NCBI GenBank assembly: GCA_041648505.1 | Contig: JBAZOY010000056.1 | Span: 1-16,073 of the forward strand | Origin: JBAZOY01 sp041648505 | GTDB lineage: Bacteria > Desulfobacterota > Syntrophia > Syntrophales > CG2-30-49-12 | Length of the DNA stretch: 16,073 bases | Direction: 5' to 3' | In this document: piece by piece, positions 1-7,704 of the stretch | How positions within the stretch are numbered: the first letter of the stretch is position 1 | How the letters are laid out: each line of letters begins with the position of its first letter | Notes under the pieces: model-generated | The model's input: only the letters and a program-made list of their open reading frames with translations | Told to the model about the DNA's origin: nothing | Database searches by the model: none | Translations under genes and position numbers: made by a program

Positions 1-223
1 TTTATGATGATTGAATTTACAGCATAAATGATGATTATTGTCGTGCATTGAGGTGAATGTAAATTATCAGCAAACGCCCTTCCTTCCCGAATTTAATGAA
101 ATTAGGTGGTGGATTTGGGCTTGCGGCCGGCATTGACAAACCGTTCCTTAAGCCTGCGCCTGTGTCCTGCCGGGCCGATGTTTTTTATGATTCGCTTTTT
201 CATAGAATATACGACTATTTATT

Positions 224-1135
224 TCAAGGCAGAGAATTTTCCCCGCTTTTCGGCAGCATCTTAGCAACTTCCACTGCAATATTAAAAACCCTGTCGAGAT
301 CAAAGCTTTCAAAATCGGAGGGACGCAGCACCGGTTTGAGTTCTGTGTTGATCTGGGCCTTGAGTTTTTCTTTCCGCGCAGGAGACAGATCGACAGGAGG
401 ATTACCCGGAACCTTCAGCTTTTCGGCAAGAAGTTGAAAGAGGGACCGATCGTTGAGATCCATCTTATTCCGAGAGGCCAGATAATCGATATCGAAAAAG
501 TCCCGAATGGCCGGTTCCAACCGTGTCAATGCCGCCCGCAGTTTCTCGGCGATGGCCTCCTTCATGGACAAGGTGGTTAAATCAATGTTGGGGACCAGGG
601 ATTTCCGGGTAAAAGGGTTCAGCAGCAGAGTTCTGGCCTGCATTTGCGCGGGCGGCATCAGGGGCATTTCGCGCAAACCTACTTCAATTTTGATGCGGGC
701 CGCTTCTTCCGTGAGGAAGACCGATGGGTAGGTCACATACGCGACGTACTGCCGGGAACCGTTGTGCCCGGTGAAGTCCTCAGGGAGGGTCAGGATGCTC
801 ATCACCTCTGAAATTCTCCTTACCCATTCCCTGACCGGTGCCATTCGTTTCCGTCGCACGGAAATGCTCGCTTCCGGAGGTGTCGAAATCATGAAATCGA
901 GGTCTTCGCTGAGCCGATAGAAATCGGTATATACCTTGCCGATGCAGGTGCCTCCCCGGAAAATCAGGGGGCTGTCCGGCTGGTCATAAAGATACTGCAG
1001 AAGGACGGTGCAGAAATAATCCTTTTCGATGAGGGTGGCATTTAACCCTGTTTGGCCAGCAGTGAAAAGCACCGCCTCGCGGAAGAACGCCTGATCTTCG
1101 TGGACCGAGATCCTATGATCGCGGGATGGATCCAT
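224..1135 (-). CDS. abiEii: AbiEii/AbiGii-family nucleotidyltransferase toxin
   Basis: Toxin half of a type IV (AbiE-like) toxin-antitoxin or phage-defence pair; known relatives are nucleotidyltransferases that modify RNA acceptors. Counting residues from the upstream TTG (1139-1141), the nucleotidyltransferase core is visible: FRGGTCIGKVY (61-71), then RLSEDLDF (76-83) with the paired acidic metal ligands. Later come EAIAEKLRA (195-203) and RDFFDIDYL (213-221), the conserved C-terminal signatures of this family. Length (about 303 residues) is normal, so it appears intact. I chose ATG at 1133-1135 over the TTG two codons upstream because a G-rich stretch (GTGGGGG on the minus strand) sits at workable distance from either and ATG is the stronger start. 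The gene overlaps the end of the antitoxin gene by 23 nt, indicating translational coupling. Family assignment is firm; the actual target is unknown. Confidence 0.88.
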   Translation of the reverse strand: MDPSRDHRISVHEDQAFFREAVLFTAGQTGLNATLIEKDYFCTVLLQYLYDQPDSPLIFRGGTCIGKVYTDFYRLSEDLDFMISTPPEASISVRRKRMAPVREWVRRISEVMSILTLPEDFTGHNGSRQYVAYVTYPSVFLTEEAARIKIEVGLREMPLMPPAQMQARTLLLNPFTRKSLVPNIDLTTLSMKEAIAEKLRAALTRLEPAIRDFFDIDYLASRNKMDLNDRSLFQLLAEKLKVPGNPPVDLSPARKEKLKAQINTELKPVLRPSDFESFDLDRVFNIAVEVAKMLPKSGENSLP

Positions 1136-1931
1136 TGACAATCAACCCCCACTCTTTATTGACACTGCCTTTTGCCGCCTGGCCCGGTATCCAGGGGATC
1201 AGCGACTTTGCGGAACCGAGCTGGCGTTTCATTTCTCTGAGTCGATCATCGGGGATGCCGAGTTGGGCAAGCAGGTATCCGATGCGCTTGACGGTCCCCT
1301 TGTTGCCGTATTGGAGCGTGTCGCCGATCAGATTCTCGACGATGGACAGGTCTTTTTTCAGCGTTTCTGCGATCCATCCGTAGGCCCGCGGAAGGGTGTT
1401 GTACCGGGACCAATCATAAACGGCATCGACCAGCGCCCTGGTTTTGGTGACCATGACGGCGTCGATGCCATCGGGCGTCTTCAAACTCTTTGTCGAACCC
1501 AACCGTTTGACGTCCGTCTTGATAAAGACGAAATCGGTTCCGCCGATCTCCTTTTCTCCGAAAATCCGGTCATTGTAAACGTAAATCCGGTTCGGGACCT
1601 GGTTGTCGAAGCCATGGAAGTTAAAGGCGCTTGGGCCGCTGATCTGGTATCTGCCTTTGTTGACCTCCATGAGTTTAGAGAGTATGTAATAACCGCTGAC
1701 CGTCCACCGTCCACCGGCTGGCATGCGGGAAGGGACAAGATAGGCGCCCCTTTTCAAACGGATAATCAGACCGGAGGTCGCCATCCGGTTGAGGAGTTTC
1801 CATTCCTGTTCGGCACTAATATCCAAGGCGGAGGCAATTTCGCCCGAGGAGATGAATTCTTTTTTCCTGAGCTGGGCGTAGGCAAGAAGCTGCATTTCAA
1901 ATTTGCCCAGCTTGGTTTTTTCCTGTTTCAC
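1113..1931 (-). CDS. abiEi: AbiEi-like antitoxin / winged-helix regulator
   Basis: Likely antitoxin and autorepressor of the downstream AbiEii-like toxin. Residues 1-66 form a winged-helix DNA-binding region (EFISSGEIASALDISAEQEW, then a second helix and the LKRGAYLVPS wing). The rest matches the general layout of COG5340-type antitoxin regulators, including GRYQISGPSAFNFHG, where the family has the typical 'SALALHG'-like segment, and a basic C-terminal domain. The start is GTG (1929-1931), preceded by GGAAGGAA at a rather long spacing. A promoter lies just upstream at 1971-1999. The antitoxin-first order with overlapping toxin is the classic AbiE arrangement. Length 272 residues; no disruption seen. 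Family call is good; autoregulation is inferred from known systems. Confidence 0.82.
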   Translation of the reverse strand: MKQEKTKLGKFEMQLLAYAQLRKKEFISSGEIASALDISAEQEWKLLNRMATSGLIIRLKRGAYLVPSRMPAGGRWTVSGYYILSKLMEVNKGRYQISGPSAFNFHGFDNQVPNRIYVYNDRIFGEKEIGGTDFVFIKTDVKRLGSTKSLKTPDGIDAVMVTKTRALVDAVYDWSRYNTLPRAYGWIAETLKKDLSIVENLIGDTLQYGNKGTVKRIGYLLAQLGIPDDRLREMKRQLGSAKSLIPWIPGQAAKGSVNKEWGLIVNGSIPRS

Positions 1932-1970
1932 TATATTGCTCGTTCCTTCCTTGGCAGAGGAGTTACATGG

Positions 1971-1999
1971 AAATTAGTAAAATATGGAGCTTTTGTCAA
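1971..1999 (-). promoter_or_regulatory. Sigma-70-type promoter of the abiE pair
   Basis: On the minus strand there is TTGACA (1999-1994), a 17-nt spacer, and TAATTT (1976-1971), about 40 nt before the GTG of the antitoxin gene. The -35 is perfect; the -10 matches 4 of 6. No clear inverted-repeat operator was recognised next to it. Confidence 0.55.
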
Positions 2000-2378
2000 A
2001 TGTTTTTTTAGAATTTGATTATCGAACACAATCATGGTTGGAGGATAATGTTCATAATCTGAATAAAACGAAGCTTTGTATTTGAAAGGGTGGACGCATC
2101 ATTTTTGCCGATGCTTACCGCTTTCAGGCAGCAATGACTTCTGATTGTCTTTATACATACTGCCAAGAATACTTTGTCTTATGGCCTATAAGCCGTAAGT
2201 ATTAATTACCAACTGCATATAATACCCTCATTTATCTTCGGTTCAGGACATAACTGCATAGTCTTTGCATCTCTCCCCCTACCCCACTCGATACCGACTT
2301 GCCGACCTCCCCCGGGTAATTAAGAATATCGAACTTGACAGAAAAAGTGCTGTGCCTCTACTAAAAGTAAAAGTAGGC

Positions 2379-2407
2379 TTGACTATAATCTCTCTGTCTG
2401 TAAAAAT
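2379..2407 (+). promoter_or_regulatory. Candidate promoter for the cob operon
   Basis: TTGACT (2379-2384), 17-nt spacer, AAAAAT (2402-2407, 4 of 6 to consensus). It would start transcription near 2414, just ahead of the riboswitch-like segment, which makes the placement sensible. A TATAAT at 2384-2389 has no good -35. Weak evidence. Confidence 0.35.
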
Positions 2408-2420
2408 GTAAAAGATGAAG

Positions 2421-2522
2421 AATAAATGGTTTCCCACGGGAAACTCGATGAGATAAGGGAATTCGGTTTTTATATCCCAATTGTGATGTAACTCCGGCAA
2501 TATGTGATATCGACACTGTCCT
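2421..2522 (+). promoter_or_regulatory. Degenerate cobalamin riboswitch-like leader
   Basis: Several short strings occur in the order expected for a cobalamin riboswitch ahead of a cobalamin gene. There is a GTTTCCC/GGGAAAC hairpin (2429-2444), then GATGAGATAAGGGAATTCGG (2447-2466), resembling the conserved GATGA..AAxAGGGAA..CGGT core. Next comes CCCAATTGTGATG (2476-2488), resembling CCCGCAACTGTGATG. Last is GGCAATATG...GACACTGTCC (2497-2521), resembling the ..ATGCCACTGTCC joining segment. Part of the P5/P6 region looks deleted, and the 3' half with the B12-box kissing loop (GxxGGGAAG and the AGAC-CTGCC type segment) is absent before the ATG at 2566. I infer a decayed or strongly reduced riboswitch; ligand sensing is doubtful. 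Confidence 0.4.
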
Positions 2523-2565
2523 TATCATCTTCAAATTAAGCGAAAATTTAAGAGAGATTATAGTA

Positions 2566-3099
2566 ATGATAGTTTTTCTTACAGGCGGCGCCAGGAGCGG
2601 CAAGAGCAGTTTTGCCCTGGAAATGGCGGAAAAATCAGGGGGAAAGAGGCTGTTTTTAGCTACTGCCTGTGCCCTTGACGAAGAAATGAAACAAAAAATT
2701 CAAATACACCGTGAACAGAGGGACAACCGCTGGGACACCCTGGAAGAACCTGTCTATCTCGGAAGGGCGCTGAGGCCGGTGATCGGTTTGTACAAAACGA
2801 TTATTGTTGATTGCCTTACACTCTGGATGTCCAATCTCCTTGGTAAATACCAGGATCAGGATGAAAAGACAGCGGAAATAATAGATGATTTCTTTTCGTG
2901 TATCAGTGAGTATGATGGCACTATGTTTGTAGTTTCCAATGAAGTCGGGATGGGGATAGTCCCGGATAATAAGCCAGCAAGGGCATACAGAGATCAACTA
3001 GGTTTTCTTAACCAGAGGATGGCCGCCAGTGCAGAAAAGGTTTACGTCTTCTTCTCCGGCATACCGCTGGAGCTGAAGGGCGCCAAAGACAAAATGTAA
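2566..3099 (+). CDS. cobU: Adenosylcobinamide kinase / guanylyltransferase
   Basis: Cytoplasmic bifunctional enzyme of cobalamin nucleotide-loop assembly: it phosphorylates adenosylcobinamide and then transfers GMP from GTP to give adenosylcobinamide-GDP. The P-loop GGARSGKS is at residues 7-14. HREQRDNRWDTLE (48-60) carries His48, matching the guanylylated histidine of characterised CobU. VDCLTLWMSNLL (81-92) and VVSNEVGMGIVPDNKPARAYRDQLG (122-146) are the highly conserved later blocks. Length 177 residues is typical, so it is complete. Ribosome binding is weak (GAGAG upstream). It leads the cobU-cobT-cobS operon, 18 nt before cobT. Identification is secure. Confidence 0.96.
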   Translation: MIVFLTGGARSGKSSFALEMAEKSGGKRLFLATACALDEEMKQKIQIHREQRDNRWDTLEEPVYLGRALRPVIGLYKTIIVDCLTLWMSNLLGKYQDQDEKTAEIIDDFFSCISEYDGTMFVVSNEVGMGIVPDNKPARAYRDQLGFLNQRMAASAEKVYVFFSGIPLELKGAKDKM

Positions 3100-3117
3100 A
3101 AAGGAGAAAAATCGGTA

Positions 3118-4173
3118 ATGAATGATTTGCAACATATATTAAACAGTATTCAACCGTTGAGTAGAGACTATCTGGAACGAGCTAAAATCAAGCTGGACAA
3201 CCTTACAAAACCCAAGGAAAGCCTTGGCATGCTTGAGGTTGTCGCTCAACGGTACGCCGCTGTTAAAGAAGATCTGAATCCATCTACCGACAAAAAAGTT
3301 ATCTTTACCTTTGCCGGCGATCATGGCGTGGTAGAGGAAGATGTGAGTGCATTCCCGAAAGAGGTTACCATCCAGATGGTCATGAATATGCTTGCCGGTG
3401 GGGCTGCGGTAAATGTTCTTGCCCGGCATGTGGGGGCGAAGGTGGTTGTTGTGGACATCGGTGTGGATCATGATTTTGAACCTGCCTCCGGGCTTGTTAT
3501 CAATAAGGTGGGTTATGGAACAAAGAACTTCACGCGAGGCCATGCCATGACTTACGAAGAAGCCATGCAATCAATAAAAGTCGGTATAGATCTGGCTGGT
3601 GAGTATGCAAAAATCGGAGTGGATATTATCGGGACAGGGGAAATGGGGATAGGCAATACTACTCCATCCAGCGCCGTCTTTTCCGTATTGTCCGGCCTGC
3701 CCCCGGGAGAGGTAACGGGCAGGGGTACCGGCGTTGATGACATAGCGCTTCAGAAAAAGGTGGCTGTCATAGAGGCAGGAATCCGTTTAAATCAGCCGAA
3801 CCCTGAAGACCCCGTAGATGTACTTGCCAAGGTAGGCGGATTCGAGATCGGGGGCATAGCCGGCCTGATCATTGGATGCGTTTTTCACCGGATACCGGTC
3901 GTAGTGGATGGTTTTATATCCACGGCAGGGGCATTGATTGCTGTGGGACTTTGTCCGATCATAAATGAGTATCTTTTTTTCTCCCATCTGTCTTCCGAAT
4001 CAGGACATATCAAGATGCTTGAGAAATTGGGACAAAGGCCGATCCTTGATCTGGATATGAGACTGGGAGAGGGAACCGGCGCCGCCATAGCCATGTCTGT
4101 GATTGAGGGAGCAACAAAGATTATGAATGAAATGGCGACATTTGACTCGGCAGGTGTAGACGGAGCTTTATAG
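3118..4173 (+). CDS. cobT: Nicotinate-nucleotide:dimethylbenzimidazole phosphoribosyltransferase
   Basis: Makes the alpha-ribazole phosphate of the lower ligand by moving phosphoribose from nicotinate mononucleotide to a benzimidazole base. Seen: FAGDHGVVEEDVSAFP (65-80), which contacts the base; VVDIGVDHDF (111-120); the GTGEMGIGNTTPSSA loop (172-186); and DMRLGEGTGAAIAM (313-326) with Glu318, equivalent to the catalytic glutamate of Salmonella CobT. Length 351 residues is standard. An AAGGAG ribosome site precedes the ATG by about 12 nt. The stop codon TAG overlaps the GTG start of cobS by one base, so the two are coupled. The actual base used (DMB or another benzimidazole) cannot be told from sequence. 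Confidence 0.96.
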   Translation: MNDLQHILNSIQPLSRDYLERAKIKLDNLTKPKESLGMLEVVAQRYAAVKEDLNPSTDKKVIFTFAGDHGVVEEDVSAFPKEVTIQMVMNMLAGGAAVNVLARHVGAKVVVVDIGVDHDFEPASGLVINKVGYGTKNFTRGHAMTYEEAMQSIKVGIDLAGEYAKIGVDIIGTGEMGIGNTTPSSAVFSVLSGLPPGEVTGRGTGVDDIALQKKVAVIEAGIRLNQPNPEDPVDVLAKVGGFEIGGIAGLIIGCVFHRIPVVVDGFISTAGALIAVGLCPIINEYLFFSHLSSESGHIKMLEKLGQRPILDLDMRLGEGTGAAIAMSVIEGATKIMNEMATFDSAGVDGAL

Positions 4174-4943
4174 TGAATAAGTTTCTTATCGCATTACAGT
4201 TTCTTACTATTATCAGGGTATCAAAATGTCTTGATATTACGGGGGAAAAACTGGGCGGATCAATGGCCTTTTTCCCCCTGGTCGGCCTCCTGATCGGTCT
4301 TATACTCATATCTGTAAAGTATTTTTTCGGTCTTCTTCTTTCCCCGTTCCTTACAGATATATTTATTGTCACGGCTTTGGTCATCATTACAGGCGCCCTT
4401 CATCTCGATGGTTTTGCCGATACAGTGGATGGTCTGGCAGGGGGAACGGACAGGGAAAAGGCGCTCGCGATCATGAGAGACAGCAGGATCGGCTCCTTTG
4501 CCGTAGTCGGCCTGATACTCCTTCTGATATTAAAGATATTCGCTCTTTGGGAAGTACCTGAGGAGATTAAAAACAGGGCACTTTTGCTCATGCCCGTCAT
4601 GGGAAGGTGGTCAACAGTCCAACTGGCATTCGGCTTTAATTACGCCAGATCTAATTCCGGAACCGGCCAGGCCTTTACCTCCTTTGCCGGAAAGAGGGAA
4701 TATGTTGTCGCTACGCTCATAACCGCGGGCATAACACTGAGTTTATTTCAACTGAAGGGATTGATAATATTGTTGTTCATTGCCGGTTTGACACTCCTTT
4801 TCGGTCTCTTCTTCCGCAGGCGCCTCGGCGGAGTGACAGGGGATATAATGGGAGCCTCCTGTGAGATAAGCGAGGTGGTTACTCTTCTGGCGATTGGCGC
4901 GACTTTTGCCGGCAATCCATATTGGGAGAAACTGTGGGGTTAG
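4173..4943 (+). CDS. cobS: Adenosylcobinamide-GDP ribazoletransferase (cobalamin synthase)
   Basis: Integral membrane enzyme that joins adenosylcobinamide-GDP with alpha-ribazole (phosphate), the last condensation of the pathway. The signature GALHLDGFADTVDGLAGG (74-91) with its metal-binding aspartates is present, followed by DREKALAIMRDSRIGSFAV (93-111). Several hydrophobic stretches (about 29-48, 59-77, 107-125, 179-213) fit a polytopic protein, and RRRLGGVTGDIMGAS near residue 216 is the conserved C-terminal block. Length 256 residues is normal. Start is GTG at 4173-4175, sharing a base with the cobT stop. No cobC phosphatase gene follows in this window. Confidence 0.94.
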   Translation: MNKFLIALQFLTIIRVSKCLDITGEKLGGSMAFFPLVGLLIGLILISVKYFFGLLLSPFLTDIFIVTALVIITGALHLDGFADTVDGLAGGTDREKALAIMRDSRIGSFAVVGLILLLILKIFALWEVPEEIKNRALLLMPVMGRWSTVQLAFGFNYARSNSGTGQAFTSFAGKREYVVATLITAGITLSLFQLKGLIILLFIAGLTLLFGLFFRRRLGGVTGDIMGASCEISEVVTLLAIGATFAGNPYWEKLWG

Positions 4944-4962
4944 AGGTGTCTCCTGTCATTTT

Positions 4963-4998
4963 AAAGGGAATACTTAAAGAAAAAAGTATCATTCCTTT
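4963..4998. terminator. Hairpin between convergent genes
   Basis: An imperfect stem lies between cobS and the opposing small ORF. Bases 4963-4969 pair with 4992-4998, then a 2-nt bulge, then 4970-4975 pair with 4984-4989 around an A-rich loop. Position suggests a two-way terminator, but neither side has a clear U-tract, and the 3' arm overlaps the last codons of the minus-strand ORF. Weak call. Confidence 0.3.
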
Positions 4999-5336
4999 GT
5001 CCCCTCCTTGTTGGGAACCAGGTACAGGTCTTTGGTGAGTTTCTTACCTTTTTCGTATACATCCTTGCCTTTGTGGTATATGTTTTTACTTTTTTCAACC
5101 GCCTTTCCTGTTTGATTCACGGTTTTATGTAAAGCCTGTGACATATTTTCCAATACTTTCTTCTCGGGATATTTAAAGTAATAATATCCGGCAATGGCGA
5201 AGAGAATAAGTAAAAGCAGCAATGCCAGTTTTACGAGTTTCTTAAGAAGAAAAAAGATGATGATGATGAATAAAAAAACTGCAACTACAGTGAAAACTAA
5301 CGGATGGATGGAAAAGTAGTGCGCCAATTTGTCCAT
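4989..5336 (-). CDS. Small two-pass membrane protein, unknown function
   Basis: A 115-residue protein with two long hydrophobic segments (about 13-31 and 36-54) separated by a KK turn. A lysine-rich, probably helical tail (56-115) follows, with loosely repeated K-G-K/Y-K-G-K elements (NIYHKGKDVYEKGKKLTKD). An excellent ribosome site (AGGAGG on the minus strand, near 5343-5350) precedes the ATG, supporting real translation. I do not recognise a family; the shape resembles small inner-membrane proteins of deltaproteobacteria with a cytoplasmic charged tail. It is convergent with cobS, and nothing ties it to cobalamin. Confidence 0.65.
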   Translation of the reverse strand: MDKLAHYFSIHPLVFTVVAVFLFIIIIFFLLKKLVKLALLLLLILFAIAGYYYFKYPEKKVLENMSQALHKTVNQTGKAVEKSKNIYHKGKDVYEKGKKLTKDLYLVPNKEGTKE

Positions 5337-5778
5337 TATTAAACCTCCTCTTTATTCCGAGCACATCTCCTATAATAAATTAAATCCGGCATGAAATCCA
5401 TAAATTACTGGTAATCGTTATCTGTTCACCACTTTCAGTTTTTTAGTCCTTCACAAGATAGTGGAGACTGCATTCATAAGGCGTAAATTAAATATCTTTC
5501 GGATACCATACCATAGCAGTGCAGTAATAGCAAAAACAATGTCTGAGCAAGTAAGTGCAAGTTGTGCCTTTACAGCAAAGCGAAACGCTCATGATCAAAA
5601 AAGCTTTTTTTCAGCGCCAATGAATCCGATTCCCAAAACTCTCTTTTTTTGAGTTGAACTATAAAGGGGAAAAATGTTACCCTCCACAAAATTGATTCTA
5701 TAATTTCTTTGTAGCCAAGACAAATATCTAAAACCATACATCTGAATTCACAGATGAGGGCAAAATGGAGGTAAAGAG
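5337..5778. other. Intergenic region, no gene seen
   Basis: This 442-bp stretch lies between divergently oriented genes. At its left edge is the AGGAGG of the small membrane protein gene and at its right edge the GGAGG (5767-5771) of the aminotransferase gene. TATAAT at 5699-5704 with a poor -35 (TTACCC, 5677-5682) could be the aminotransferase promoter. A possible 63-codon ORF from a GTG at 5461 shows no family resemblance and is not called. Confidence 0.5.
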
Positions 5779-6981
5779 ATGGCGGGTGCAGAGCTGATCG
5801 GAGAGGAAGAAATAAAAGAAGTAATGGATGTCCTGAAGACACGGGTTTTCATGAGATATGGATTCGACAAGGAACGGGAGGGAATCTTCAAGGTCAGGGA
5901 ATTTGAAGAAGCATTTGCAAAATACTGCGGGGCTAAATATGCCCTGGGGGTAACTTCCGGTTCATCGGCACTCAAGGTGGCCCTTACAGCCATGGATGTG
6001 GGACCGGGAGATGAAGTTATCTGTCCGGCCTTTACCTTCGTAGCCACCTACGAGGCGGTGCTGGAGGTCGGGGCAATTCCCGTCATGGCAGATATAGATG
6101 GATCACTGAACCTTGATCCGGTAGATGTAGAGTCGAAAATCACCCCCATGACGAAGGCGGTTATTCCCGTTCACATGTGCGGGGCAGCGGCACGGATTGA
6201 CAAAATTATGGAAGTTGCAAAAAAGCATAACTTGCTGGTACTTGAAGACACTGCCCAGGCCTGCGGGGGTGCTTATAACGGCAAAAAACTGGGCACCTTC
6301 GGCGATATGGGCATATTCAGTTTTGACTATTATAAAACAATCACCACCGGTGAAGGTGGGATGATTCTGACGGATAGTGAAAACCTCTACAACCGTGCCG
6401 ACTGGTACCACGACCACGGACACGATCATAATCCCAATGTCGGCAGGGCAATGGAGGGAAGAACCATCCTTGGCTTCAACTACCGGATGAATGAACTTCA
6501 GGGCGCACTGGGCCTGGCCCAATTGAGAAAGCTGGATACCGTCATTGCAGGGCAGAAAAAGAATAAGCGCATGATCAGGGAAGCTCTTTCCCATATAAAA
6601 AGCGTAAATTTCAGGGAGATCCCTGATCCTAATGGAGATACGGCCACCTTCCTCGCCTTTAATCTGCCGGACGCAGATTTGACAAAGAGGGTTCAGAAAG
6701 CTTTGAGTAATGAAGGGATAGATACGGTCTGTTTCAAGGAAAATCTGTGGCACTATGTACCAAACTGGGAACATTTTCTGGCCCATTCCACGGCAAACTC
6801 GAAAAAATACCCCTTTGCCGATCCCTCCTACAAAGGAAAGTTGAACTACGGTAGAGAAAACATCCCCCAGGCAGAGGATATCCTGGGCAAAACCCTTGTG
6901 ATGGGAATATCGGTAAATATGTCGGAAGAAAAACTTGCAGAAATCCGGGGGGGAATCGAAAAGGTTGGCCGGACTATCTAG
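5779..6981 (+). CDS. kdnA: KdnA-like DegT-family aminotransferase (8-amino-Kdo synthesis)
   Basis: PLP-dependent sugar aminotransferase of the DegT/DnrJ/EryC1/StrS family. Lys186 in SFDYYKTITTGEGG is the expected Schiff-base lysine, and LEDTAQACGG (155-164) and the VTSGSSALK block (58-66) bind the cofactor. By recall it matches the Shewanella KdnA sequence from its first residues (MAGAELIGEEE against MPGFELFGPEE). It also matches through the HDHGHDHN segment and LGLAQLRKLDT...KKNK...FREIPDP. KdnA converts 8-oxo-Kdo to 8-amino-3,8-dideoxy-manno-octulosonate for lipopolysaccharide. Start ATG has GGAGG 7 nt upstream. Length 400 residues is as expected. The partner oxidase KdnB is not adjacent; the gene stands alone before the tRNA unit. 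Family is certain; the precise substrate is probable. Confidence 0.85.
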   Translation: MAGAELIGEEEIKEVMDVLKTRVFMRYGFDKEREGIFKVREFEEAFAKYCGAKYALGVTSGSSALKVALTAMDVGPGDEVICPAFTFVATYEAVLEVGAIPVMADIDGSLNLDPVDVESKITPMTKAVIPVHMCGAAARIDKIMEVAKKHNLLVLEDTAQACGGAYNGKKLGTFGDMGIFSFDYYKTITTGEGGMILTDSENLYNRADWYHDHGHDHNPNVGRAMEGRTILGFNYRMNELQGALGLAQLRKLDTVIAGQKKNKRMIREALSHIKSVNFREIPDPNGDTATFLAFNLPDADLTKRVQKALSNEGIDTVCFKENLWHYVPNWEHFLAHSTANSKKYPFADPSYKGKLNYGRENIPQAEDILGKTLVMGISVNMSEEKLAEIRGGIEKVGRTI

Positions 6982-7098
6982 GACTATTTAACCGGATAAT
7001 CGCTACTGAAGGAATATTTTCTTGCTTTTTTAAGGAATTGGAGGGGTTTCCCACAAAGGAATAGAAACACAGTCCTCATTTTTAGCTGAGTTAGAAGG

Positions 7099-7127
7099 TT
7101 GACAAGACCGTTCTGAAAAGATAGAAT
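7099..7127 (+). promoter_or_regulatory. Strong promoter of the tRNA unit
   Basis: TTGACA (7099-7104), 17-nt spacer, TAGAAT (7122-7127). Start of transcription would fall just ahead of the first tRNA at 7136. Near-consensus elements are expected for stable RNA genes. Confidence 0.8.
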
Positions 7128-7135
7128 GCGTGACA

Positions 7136-7221
7136 GGAGGGATGGCCGAGTGGTCTATGGCGGCGGTCTTGAAAACCGTTGACCGAAAGGTTCGCGGGTT
7201 CGAATCCTGCTCCCTCCGCCA
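7136..7221 (+). tRNA. tRNA-Ser (anticodon UGA)
   Basis: Acceptor arms GGAGGGA (7136-7142) and TCCCTCC (7211-7217), discriminator G, encoded CCA (7219-7221). Anticodon loop CTTGAAA with TGA at 7170-7172 on stem GCGGT/ACCGT. A variable arm longer than in standard tRNAs and the GGTTCGAATCC T-arm fit a class II serine tRNA reading UCA/UCN. Confidence 0.95.
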
Positions 7222-7263
7222 GCAATAATAGATAATACATATATATCTACTGCCACACATAGC

Positions 7264-7357
<94 letters not shown>

Positions 7358-7369
7358 GAAATTGTGAGT

Positions 7370-7446
7370 GCGCCCATGGCTCAGCTGGATAGAGCGTCGG
7401 ACTACGAATCCGGATGTCGCAGGTTCGAATCCTGCTGGGCGCACCA
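7370..7446 (+). tRNA. tRNA-Arg (anticodon ACG)
   Basis: Acceptor arms GCGCCCA (7370-7376) and TGGGCGC (7436-7442), discriminator A, CCA at 7444-7446. Anticodon loop CTACGAA has ACG at 7404-7406; A34 would be deaminated to inosine by TadA to read CGU/CGC/CGA. Only 12 nt after the preceding tRNA, so one transcript is likely. Confidence 0.96.
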
Positions 7447-7450
7447 AAAT

Positions 7451-7476
7451 ATAGGGCTTCCGCATGGAAGCCCTAT
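7451..7476 (+). terminator. Terminal hairpin of the tRNA unit
   Basis: A perfect 11-bp stem, ATAGGGCTTCC (7451-7461) with GGAAGCCCTAT (7466-7476), loop GCAT, begins 4 nt after the tRNA-Arg CCA. It is followed by only a weak T-rich stretch (TACGTTGTG), so termination is probable from position and stem strength rather than from a U-tract. Confidence 0.65.
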
Positions 7477-7704
7477 TACGTTGTGTATACATTTTCCTAC
7501 ACTTTTTCTAAATGCTTCTCACTTTATTCATATACACACCGACGACATTTTCTCCAAAGATAATTCTTGATTTGGGATGCGGTATAAGAAGGCGCGCTGT
7601 CCGTAGACAACAAATTAATCGAAAACAGAAATGTGAAAAGAGCTTAGAGTATTGGGGAACACATCACAAGTCTAAGGTAATTTCGACCCCACTTGAGAGA
7701 TATT

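Larger units (their letters stand above)
1932..2565. other. Intergenic region between abiE pair and cob operon
   Basis: This 634-bp divergent region has no convincing gene. It holds the abiE promoter (minus strand, 1971-1999), a candidate cob promoter (2379-2407) and a cobalamin-riboswitch-like segment (about 2421-2522). A second TTGACA at 2335-2340 has no good -10 partner. The stretch 2020-2330 is featureless to my reading. Short ORFs on the minus strand (2279-2603) lack family resemblance and are not called. Confidence 0.6.

Noticed and set aside
96..437. 113-codon plus-strand ORF at the left edge
   Set aside because: Overlaps the 3' end of the toxin gene in antisense and has no family resemblance.
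1263..2018. 251-codon plus-strand ORF opposite the antitoxin gene
   Set aside because: Lies wholly antisense to a well-supported gene, extends into its promoter and has no recognisable domain.
5461..5652. 63-codon ORF in the gap before the aminotransferase gene
   Set aside because: Starts with GTG without a ribosome site and shows no homology that I can recognise.
7370..7446. tRNA-Arg as the attachment site of an integrated element
   Set aside because: No integrase gene and no direct repeat of the tRNA 3' end were found within the window.
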